From Gonocerus acuteangulatus (taxonomy: Eukaryota; Arthropoda; Insecta; Hemiptera; Coreidae), in NCBI GenBank assembly GCA_946811695.1, contig OX328123.1, positions 45,034,903-45,098,902 on the forward strand: a stretch of DNA of 64,000 nt, written 5' to 3'. Both the position numbers and the translations under genes were made by a program. Position 1 is the stretch's first letter, and each line of letters opens with the position of its first letter. Below, piece by piece: positions 35,727-47,200 of this stretch. Under the pieces are notes generated by a model, which was given only the letters and a program-made list of their open reading frames with translations, did no database searches and was not told the DNA's origin.

Positions 35727-36145
35727 TTTAACGGGGGTCATTTTCGGTGTTTACTAGGTAGGATCGATAAAGATTTGAAGAAATTTTTCAAAAATTCCGT
35801 CATGAGTCCAACCTCAATAGCTACTTTCCTTCGGAGGAAAGTGCTAAAAACAGAAGTTAGGACGTCCAAAAAGTGTCTTTTAATAATGGTTCTAGTGAAT
35901 TAAATTACTGTTTTTTTAAAGAAAATTTTATCTATTTTATGATGGTATAATTAGAATTTAACTATCTTGAATAGTTGAGAAATCCTTTCTTATTCACTAA
36001 AAAACATGATTGTGTTAAAAAGAACAGAAAATTGGACATAGCTCCTTTTCCTTTCGGAATTGGGCCATCCTTCAAATGAACTTTTTTGTTGGAAATTATG
36101 TCTACAATCACCTCCTAGAGTTTGGCTACTTAGACCTGAATCACC

Positions 36146-36197
<52 letters not shown>

Positions 36198-37644
36198 GTA
36201 TATATATATTTACATCTAGCCAAACGCGCAACATGGCGAAGTTAAGATGCTCAATAAATATTTTGCTTTACTTTTCAGATTTCATATCGACAGTCAAACA
36301 TTTAATGGATCTATCGTCCTAATAGTGTCCTTAATCGCATCAATGATATTTGCATCTCTCCTTTACCTCATAATGAAGGTAAGCACATTTTTTTCATTTT
36401 TGTTTTTAATTCCTCGCTTACGACATGTAGCGACATATGTAAGCATATGTACATATTAGAGGACTGCACGGATACGTAAAAAGTAATCGGATAAATAATC
36501 GCCGAGTATAAACTGGACGATGCGAGTACATACTCGGCATCGTTTGGACTTGGCATCGCCGAGTATAAACTGGACGATGCGAGTACATACTCGGCATCGT
36601 CTCGAATTGGCATCGCCGATTACTTTTCATTACGATTACGAGTAATACTCGTGAGTACTGCATCGTAGGCATCGTAAGTAACTGTCGACTTCTCGACATG
36701 TCGAGAAAGGAGAGAAGATAAGCTACAAACGTCCGATTCGCAGGAACTCCGTCATCTTAGCGCGGTTCCGTTTATATCTCTAGTGCTATTAGTAAAGGAA
36801 TAGTGGCAGTTATTGGTGGGGTTTGATCTTTCTTGATAATATAATGATATATATATAAAATTCACGTGTCTGTATGTTTTTCTGTCTGTTTGTTTGTTCC
36901 TTATACAAATCCACACCGTTTGACCGATTTTTACCAAACTTGGAATAATGGTAGTTCTTGATACGAGAAATCTCCTAGGGAAGGTCAAAAAAATCTGTCT
37001 GTATGTTTGTCCCTTATACAAATCCACACCGTTCGTCCGATTTTGACTAAACTCGGTACACAGATAGATCCTAATCTGGAGAGAGTCGTAGGCTAGGTCA
37101 TAAATCTCTACCAGCTATATGTCTGTATGTTTGTTTCCTATAAAAATCCACACCGTTCGACCGATTTTGACTTAAGTTGGAACACAGGTAGATCTTAATA
37201 CGGAAATTGCCATAGGCTAGGTCAAAACGGCTACCATCTGTTGGCCTGTATGTTTGTTCTTTATACAAATCCACACCGTTAGACCTATTTTTACCAAACT
37301 TGGCATACATGTATGTCTTGATAAGGGGGGTGTTATAGGTTAGTCGTCTAGGACTCGCAGTTGGGAGGTCACGGGTTCGAAACAGTTATAGATTTGTATT
37401 ATTAGATTTTAATAATACTTATTTTGTTTCTAATTTATTTAGGATTTTCTATATGCAGAAAGTAGGTGTAGCATGGCGCGCCGGGTAACAGCTAGTATAA
37501 AATAAAATCTCGAAGAGAAAAGAGATTTAAGGCGCCACAACAGGAAACAGACAGTATCATGGCGACTTCCCTCACCTTCTAAACGTAGTTTTAATGTTAA
37601 ATGAAATTAAAATAAGGAACAACCAGTTAAAAGGTTACGTAAAC

Positions 37645-37685
<41 letters not shown>

Positions 37686-38235
37686 AGAAGACCAAGCTAA
37701 CAATTGCGAATTTTCAAATCCGTTCATTTCCGATTTAAATTACCTCATCAAAAATTACATCAGAACCTTTTTTGTAGAGAATTTAGTAAGCTTTTGAATG
37801 ATTAAGTTCCACTTACCACGATTTCGTACAGTTTTAGAAAATATACGAAGATCCAAAAGCTTTTCATGCCTATTAATGAAATATTTTGTTTCTAGTACTT
37901 CCTTAACACCAAACGGAACCAACATTAACCTAGCATAAGTTATAGGAATATCAAACGCCTGGATCAAGTTTCAACTAAATTAATCCTTTTTGAATACCCA
38001 AACTGAAAATTAGTTTGGAAAAGTAGGTGTTTCATTGTCCTCGAAAACGGTTACAGATATCGCTTTAAAAATGGTTTTATTCGTATTTCTACGTTAATAA
38101 ACCATATGCTTGCATGAGTATCCAAAATGTTCGCGTTACAATTTTTTTGCACGCAAATTTCACTCCAAAAAGCAACTTGCGATGGACGGATTCTGCTGGA
38201 TTACGAACTTGACCTTTCAAATTAGTCGACAATTT

Positions 38236-38297
<62 letters not shown>

Positions 38298-41200
38298 AAT
38301 TTGAACCACCGTTATATTCTTGCTCTACGGGATCTGAAACATGAAATTTTCGTGTGGGTACTTCCGGATTTTGTCATGAGATCAACCTTATAAGCGGGTT
38401 TCCTATGGAGGGAGGGAGGAACCGCGCTAAAGTTAATTGGGCGGTTAAATCAAGGGATGCGGATTAAAGAGCGTCGAGTTATTGTAATCAGCAGTGTTCA
38501 CCAGTATCACGAACTTAATCGCTTATTTTAGTCCTTAGATTTTAGATTTAGATTTTTAGAGACAAGGTGCCCGGCTACCGGGGAACCGCACCGAGGCCTA
38601 TAAGACCTATTGTGCCACCTGACGTGTCGTTCTGTTACAATGCCAGACCCGTATAAGAGATGAACTTCCTTAACGTTGTGATGTTCAGCTCCGGTATCCT
38701 CCTTGGATCATCAATTATCGCCGTCCCAAAGTGCAAATACCTCTTGGCTGCCAGCGTCGTGCATCTGCATACAATGTGGTATGGGGTCTCGTCGTCCTCA
38801 GAGCACAATCTGCACCATGTTGTATTAGAGAGTCCCATGGAGTAGAGGTGTCTCCGTAGTTTGCAGTGCCCTGTAATTAGGGCTGTCAGTAGTTTCACCT
38901 TGCTTCTACATAGCTTAAGCAGTGAATCCGTTCTTTTCTTATCCGCAAAGACCATAAATTGCTTCGCCTGTCTCTGGGTAGCACTTCTGCTCCATTTCCT
39001 CTTGTGTTCAGCTTCAGCCCACCTACGGATGCTCAATCTTGCAACAGCCGGTGCAATTCCACATATTGGTTCTGGTGAAAAAGGTGTCATGGATGCTCCT
39101 ATATTAGCCAATTCATCAGCCTTCTCATTCCCAGGTATGCCAGAGTGCCCTGGTACCCACTCTACTTTGACCCCGTTTTTCCTGCCTAGATTATCCAAGC
39201 TATCCTTACACTCCTGTACGACCTTAGATTTTATTCTGTTTGCAGCTAATGCCCTTATAGCGGCTTGGCTGTCCGAGAATATTGTGAAGCGTTTGTCTCT
39301 AGGATGTCCGCTGTTCATGATGTCCGCACACATACTAATGGCCAATACCTCAGCTTGAAACACTGTAGCATAATTGCCAAGTTTTAGTCCTTAAGTTCCA
39401 TATTTGTTTTTTCGTTACAAATATGGAACTTAAGGACAGAAATAAGAGTGGTATGTACACCTCAAAAGAAGTATGTGGTTAAGTTATGTATGGTCCTGTT
39501 TAAAAAAAATCGTAATTGACTGTGATGGTGCGTAAGACGTGCTACCATTTGTAATGTGTGAACATATTTTATATACGGTGCTAGTCCATCTATTTTAAGG
39601 AAACATAATATATTTTTAAAACAACAGCATTTCCACATATTATGTGGATTAGAGTAGAGCTCGAAAACTCTACGTCTGGAAACGCTGATATTAGAAACAG
39701 AAAAAACCGCGCGTGAATGTGAGTGACAAAATAAAAAAAAAAAGTTACCAAGAACGTGTTTTTAGATTCGGCAGGACAGGATTAACGGTTATTTCTGCCT
39801 TTATTTATGTTTTTTTTTCTTTTATCACCTTAAAAAAAGGTTTATTTCTTATATTACCTACCTTTACATTGTCTTACATTGTTTTTGTTTACGTTACAAT
39901 TGTTAAGCCACTCTAGTTTCGTTCATTGTAAGGAATAAAGTGGACTTTGTTTTGAATTTGTCTAATATCTTCAGAATAAGCAAATTTGTCGTTTCGCAAT
40001 TCCATCGCCAATTATCAATATTGAACATCAGAATGATTTGCTCTTCATTACACATAGCGATGCGAACCTGTATCAAACATAGTTATTCACGGCGATGCCG
40101 ATGCTAAACCTTCAATACTCGACGATGCCGATGCCAAACCCTACTGTACTCGGCGATGCCGATGCCAAACATTATTTTACTCAGCGATGCCGATGCGAAA
40201 CGTTGCGATGCCGGTGTTCGTAATGAGTACGAGTATACATAAAGTAATCGAGTTACTCGTCCCACGAGTATACCTACTCGTGATTACGCGATGCCATACT
40301 TACTCGTGCAGTTCTCGAGTACATATGTAAGCACTGGGTTATTTGCTGGTCGGATCCTTTTCTAAACATCCGTTGTGAAGTAATGTTATCCGTTGTGTTT
40401 TTGCTTCCTATGCACGAATACGGTGCCAGAATGTAGCTGTCAGTTCACAATTATTCCCGAACCTAAAAAAAAAAAAAATGATAAAAAATAATAATAAAAA
40501 AAAACAGAATTTTTATTTTCACACCACACTTACCTATATGTACAAATAGATCCGCTAAAAACAAACTCCACCACCGCGAGTTATACGTAAACCACATCTC
40601 AAAAAAAAAAAAAAAAAAAAAAAAAAAATTAGATTTATGGAAAATATGCAAAGAGGATATCTTCGGGTCACTTCCCGAAGTTCGGGAAACTTATCTTCGG
40701 GTTAAGCTGAGATCAAAATCGAAAATAAACGACGAGATTTTCGTATTTCAACGGCATTAATTATAATCTTGTATTAATATTCGAACAAAATGTTTGGAAT
40801 TAATCCACAGTTGCAATAACGAATTAAATAAACGAGTCATATACTAATATAAGCACATATATATGCTTGTATATTTGAGTCCTGTGCCATATTTGCAAAT
40901 AATTTCATGAATCTAATGTTAAGTTTATTTATTACATTTAGAATATTTTCTTCAAAATATTGGCTCAAACATTTTTACAAATATTTGCTTAAAATTGTAA
41001 ATTGGTTTTTATATTCTTGTTTCATTCGAAGAAGGCAGGGCATTCCCTGCACTACTGATCAGTAAAAGTATCTTCTGAAATTCAAACAAAGTCCATCCTG
41101 CTGACATCCTACAGTTCCTTTAAAGCTAAAACTTTCATTATTGTTACAGAATCCTCCAGTAAACTTTTTAATTAACTATATTATATCACTCCTAACTGAG

Positions 41201-44200
41201 CAATCGTATGCATATTACACTTGCTACTTTGGAGAGCTGGTCTTACAAGAGGTAAGCATAACAAGTGTTTCCTTAATAACCACTTTTTTTTAGAGGTTTA
41301 CAATAATAGTATTTTTGTATGTTTACAATAATTTTAATTATTTCCAATATGTTCTTCTGTACTTTTTCACCCTTGATTCCGAAGTGTTCCCCTATCCTTA
41401 ATCAGAGCGAAAAGTGTGTGTAACTGGGTGGGAAGGATGGGACATCACCATCACCGCGTGAAATTAAAATATGTGTTCAGAATGGCGTGCTTGAAGGACA
41501 TAGAAATCAGAAAAAATTAGGCTCAAATAATTTTTTTTTTCTAAACCAACAAGGTACCATTTTAAAGCTTATAAAATAATGCAACTTTTGAGGCGGAGGC
41601 AAACCTCTAAGTCTACAAATAGCTGATTAAGAAAGGATTGAATAATTTAAGAAAAAACTAATATCAACAGTTCACATCTATAAGGCTTTTAGTACAGCTC
41701 TTTATTTACATGACTATATTTCAATAACGGGTGTTCGTGTTTCAAATATTTCAATAATGTGGTCGTTAATTAGGATACAATAGCCAGAAATCCGGAAAAC
41801 ACATCTTTTCATAAAAAAGACCAATAGTTTTAAAGATAAACATAAGTTTGAAAAGTTTCGAGCTCTCAGATAGAACGCTCATTTTTGCGCCACTTAACAA
41901 CAAATGACGTGCAGAAAAAGCTCCTTAAGTTATTACATCTCAATGCGAGACACCCTGTATACTCCTTCAGAGCCATAAACGTTTTAAGTGGATATTTTCA
42001 GTTAACAAGGAAAGGTTAATTTTTTTAAATGGGAATTTTCCAAATAGGAAGTGGAAAGTACATTGAAAAATTATTTTGTGGAAAAAAGTTTTGTAATGTT
42101 GTATTTAATTTGCTTTGGGAGCATCTCAGAAATCTTGAAGATTAATTTATATTGAAATATACAATCCCATTATTCACATTAGTTCACTATGACACTTTTT
42201 AAGCGTTCTCAAGGCAGGTGATTCCCGATGTTATGGATTAGAATATAGAGTAACTAAACAATTGTTTGTTAGCTTGAACAAAAAAACTTGCACTTTTTGT
42301 TGCAGAGTGGAGCTATCTTTGAATCACTCTACTCAATCGAGTGGTACAGAAGCAATAAAGATTTCAATAAGCTTCTTAGTGTTTTTATGTGTTACACCAT
42401 GAAACCCATTAGGGTCAAGACATTACTCCTGGACCTTGCTGCTTCCCTGGAAAGTTTCGGTGATGTAAGATATTAAATTTTAATTAATATCCCTCTTATG
42501 AGTTGAATCATTATTACAAACGTCGTATCAGAAGTCTATAATTTATAGATAAGTTGTACAATGCTGCCTCTCGAGTAGTACTGCTTACTGGATATCGGGA
42601 GGAGCTCGTCCGATAATTTACAATGTTTGACAACTCTAGCTCTTTCATTTGGTCTCTACACAAACTGCTGTAGTCGGGTTGAGATAATAACACAAGTAAC
42701 TCAAACGGGATGTGATTTACAGACATTTTTCAAATCTATTGCTAAGCTAAAACTTTACGCTGTGGGCAATTTATCCAACTATTCTAATCATTTCGCACTG
42801 ATGAAGGTACAATTTTTACAAGCAGTCAAGTTTTGTTTTCTTTGTGGAGTCATGAGAATATGTGGTTTGAACAAAATTTCTGAAAAGTACGTATACTTTT
42901 TTGATTGTGAGTTGTCCTGGTTACTCGATTCTTAGTGTCCAATTATTTGCGTTATAACGCAGCAACTGGCTCATAGGGTTCAGTGATAAACAAAACCACA
43001 AAAGATTGAAGCTATCGCCCAGGTATATTTTCCTTTGTATTTTTATCGTTTCGTACCACTGTTGCTTTTCAAAGATCATCCTTCCATATTTTCTTTCCTT
43101 CTTTGTACATTCGATCCCGATTACCAAGGGGTGAGGAAAGCTTTCTCTTTTCTCTTTGTGAATCAGTTCCATCGATATACTTTGCTGTTTATTTGAAGCC
43201 TGAAATGCTCCTAACGAGTCAATAATTCTAGCTCTTTATATCCGTTAGAAGGACTTTTACAGTCTTGCTGCTCAGGAGATAGTAATGAATTCTGCATGAT
43301 GTGGCCATGGATCTTGTTGGAGATTATCGACACCTATAGGCACCATATCAACTTATTATGGGCTTGTAGTCCTTCAGTTTATAAAATTGATTTTTGTTCT
43401 TTGGAACAATGCACGTGACATCTTCAGGGAAGGCACTCAGTATCGGTTTTTTTCTTGCAAGAATTTCTAGGTAACAGCGAACAAATGATTCATTGAAACT
43501 ATCTAAATAAATGAGCCATTAATTTTGAATATCCGCTACTTTTCCATGTTGTAGTTATTTCACTTATAAATATCCCGTTATGTTTCATTTGAGGAATGTT
43601 TTTGATGTATATCGGTCATGCATGTTCGGCATTCAGGACTTTTGTTCAGTATATGATCTTTTCCTCCTGTACTCAAACGGCATGGATCCCGTATAGGTTC
43701 AACACTGTTTTTGGTGATCTACGGGAACCGGTGCATTCAACGTGGCTATGGCCTTTGGCACCAATTCCCCCAAGAGAATCTTATTCTCGAATTATATTTT
43801 TTAAGTTAATTTAACACGCTTATTTCGCTTCTTCTTAATACTCTATCGTCTTGATTTCGCGTTAGCCCAGTAAACAAATCACAGCCTTCGCAGCTGTATA
43901 AATATTGTGACAAATGTCATCAATATCGTTTAATTGATTCAGCATGCTATTCTAGAATTGTGTTTACTGCATTGGAAGCATTCTTGTTATTCGAAAAATC
44001 GGGATCCATGAGCGTTTATAAAACAGGATGTCATGATATGGGGTAAATAAGCAGTTAATTAAGCTTGGATAATACTTTTTAATTTTTAACAGGAGACCTG
44101 ATGGCCGTGAGAGTTAAGGCGTGAGCACTTAACACTCCGTGCTAAAGAACAGCTGGCATATAACATATGTAACAGTCATGGGTTCGATTCCCACTAGGGG

Positions 44201-47200
44201 TGGTGGCTTTTCTTTCGAAAAAAGAAAAGGCTTCACCCCTATCCTGGCTAGAAAAGGGTGGTAACCTGTATACAAGGGTCAAAAAAAGTCTGAAAACACC
44301 TGCCGAAGTTTTACACTTATGCTCCTCCTTTCTAAAATAGGATATTTCCCGCACTGAAACTACACTTACATTAAACAACAAACATTAACCTTTCATTTTA
44401 ACAAAATATAATATTCATTCAAGGCATCATTAGTCAATAGTAAACGAAATAAACAAAAACTCATCCAAAAAAAGTCTGGAAACAGTACTAACTTATAAAT
44501 ATAAATATTGTAAGAACATGTTTTATAGCTGTTAGAAGCTTTTACGTTTTAGTTTTTTTAATTCCAGAAACTTCTTACAAACACAATTTCATTGATCCTA
44601 CCAGATTGGGCGTTACTTGTGCTGGAAGTTTCTCCCATTATTCCAGAAAAGCTGTTTTTGGCCTTATTTGTTTATACCCGTTTCGTCCGTCCTCTTCTGT
44701 TGATTTCATCTCATGAATGTTCGATGGGGTTAAGGTCTGGAGTCTGAGGAAGTGTTTTCAGTTGCCGGCGTGCATTGTATAACAGCCATTCCTTTTTTTT
44801 CATAGCAGTGTGCTTCGAGTCATTTTCTTGCAGGAAGGCAAATGAACGATCCAGACCCAATTTATAGGCACTTCTGTTGCAAGTCATTTTTTATAATCTC
44901 AACTTACAAGGGGAGTATACAGCGATGGGGTCACCGATTTGGACCACTTTTTTTCTGGTGATTCTACATCGAAAAATAGTCGACACGTGTCCGAGCGTTC
45001 CGTCCAATGCGCCTTAGGAGCCGAGAAATAAAATAAAATAGCTTGAAAGTGCTTTATTTTTTATATCGAGTTTAGAAAATGATATCGACATGATTCTTTC
45101 ACCAATTCATTTGTTTTATAGAGTAGATTAAAAGAAAAATATAATCGTTAAACAATAATTTATATTTCATCAAATATATTCAAAAATATGCTTACGTTTT
45201 CAAGTAAACTAGTATTGTACATTTTTTTACACCAAAAATAATGGCAGATTTAAAATCAGCACCCCAAGAAACCCTAATATAGTGAATATCATTGAAAACA
45301 CAAAAAATAATGATTTTTCCCAGTCTGGAAGAGGCTAAATATTTGTAAGCGAAAAAGTAATGTGACGTTTTGGAATTCAATATCTCCCCTTGAGAGAATC
45401 CGATTTTGACGTCATTGAAATCTTTCGAAAGAAGAAAGACTCCTTTTTCTAACCATACCAATGACTATTGTATTATCTCAAAAGGTACTTGCGAAAAATG
45501 GTTCCCAAAATAAAAATAAAATGTACACTTTTTTGCATATAACGTGAATTCCAGAACACGTAGAAACACCCCGATTGGAAGGAAATGAGTCACATTATGG
45601 CCTTCGACAGTCCAAGTTTAGTTTGAATCGGGTAAATATTCTTTGAAATATGGCCGGATTTTTGAATTTTTAACAACATTTTGAGGGTCCCCCCCTTAGC
45701 GAAATTTAAAATACATTTTATTTTTATTTTTTTTTAATATTCCCAAAATTTGAATTAAGGCGGTTTTCAATGTGCTAAAAACGAATCTGACATCCGTTTT
45801 TAAATCAAAAATTGTTTTACATACTCTACTCTATAATAGTCATTATTCTGCCAAAATATTCCATATACCTACATTTAAAAAGTTATCGATTATAAAAAAA
45901 AAATTATTTAGAAACGGATGTCAGATTCGTTTCTAGCACATTGAAAACCCCCTAAATTCAAATTTTGGGAATATTAAAAAAATAAACAAAAATGTATTTT
46001 AAATATCGCTGAGGGGGGGGCCCTTAAAATTTTGTTAAAGATTCAAGAATCCGGCCATATTTCAAAGAATATTTACCTGATTCAAACCAAACTTGGAGAG
46101 TCGATAAGGGCCCTAATGTGACGATTTTTCTTCCAATCGGGGCGTTTCTACGTGTTCTGAAATTGACGTTATATGTAAAAAAGTTTACATTTTATTTTTA
46201 TTTTGAGAACCATTTTTACCATATTATCTCATAAGTACCTTATGAGATAATATAATAGTCATTTATATGGTTAGAAAAAGGAGTCTTTCTTCTTTCGAAA
46301 GATTTCAATGACGTAAAAATCTGATTATCTCAAGGGGAGATATTGAATTCCAATATTCGCTCACAAATATTTAGCCTCTTCCAGACTGGGAAAAATCATT
46401 ATTTTTTGTTTTCAACGATATCCACTATATCAGGGTTTTTTGGGGTGCTGATTTTAAATCTGCCATTATTTTTGGTGTAAAAAAATGTATAATACTAGTT
46501 TACTTGAAAACGTAAGCATATTTTTGAATATATTTGATGAAATATAAATTATTGTTTAACGATTATATTTTTCTTTTAATCTACTTTATAAAGAAAATGA
46601 ATTGGTGAAAGAATCATGTCGATATCATTTTCTAAACTCGATATAAAAAATAAAGCACTTTCAACCTATTTTATTTTATTTCTCGGCTCCTATGGCGCAT
46701 TGGACGGAACGCTCGGACACGTGTCGACTATTTTTCGATGTAGAATCACCAGAAAAAATTGGTCCAAATCGGTGACCCCATCACTGTATACTCCCCTTGT
46801 TAGACATGTTGGTCCTAAGTGCCATTTATAACATGTAAGACACCAACTCCTTTCGCACTTATACTGCACCATACCATAATACCACCGCCTACATGTTTCA
46901 ATACCGGCCTCAGGTTTTTTGTTTCCAACACTTTTTTCACTTTTCCCCACACTTTTAGTTAACCATCTGAACCAAAATATAAAATTGACATTCTTCAGAG
47001 AAAATATCAGATTCGCAGAAAGATTCAGGCTTTTGTACATACTTGTTTGCAAATTCAAGGAGCCGATTACAATTTAATTTGCTAATGAATGGTTTCTTCC
47101 TGGGAATTTGGCCTCAAAAACCACTTTCCTGTAACTTGTTCCTTACAGTTTGCGGATTAACTGTTAAATCAAAGTTACCATACAAGTTCGTAGCAATTTT

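Larger units (their letters stand above)
34590..35850 (+). mobile_element. Tandem-repeat element family 2, copy 2
   Basis: Same order as 18200-19270: tandem units with GTCCGGAGTAACCCCC, GTTAACAGACATATA, (TA)n, and the 3' block GGGGTCATTTTCGGTGT ending at CTTCGGAGGAAAGTGCTAA. Its (TA)n region carries the palindromic hammerhead insertion at 35028-35384 and is expanded to about 300 bp at 35426-35723. Confidence 0.65.
36455..40320. mobile_element. Candidate large element with CGATGCC-rich inverted ends
   Basis: Left end 36455-36720 has GGACTGCACGGATACG and two ~60 bp units with ATCGCCGAGTATAAACTGG. Right end 40060-40320 has repeated CGATGCCGATGCCAAAC and CTCGTGCAGTTCTC, in inverted sense. ACATATGTAAGCA flanks both sides (36433-36445, 40321-40333). 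The interior holds other elements and no recognised transposase. Whether the two ends belong together is inference. Confidence 0.35.

Noticed and set aside
35417..35757. Long Tyr-Ile open frames on both strands (also near 4400, 14480, 21480, 27200, 29160, 31300 and 38100)
   Set aside because: They are translations of (TA)n microsatellites, occur in several frames at once and have no other coding feature.
42627..42935. Open frame considered as the last exon of odorant receptor B
   Set aside because: It lacks the A-Y---LL terminal signature, and the 57 bp exon at 48872-48928 fits phase, acceptor and family pattern.
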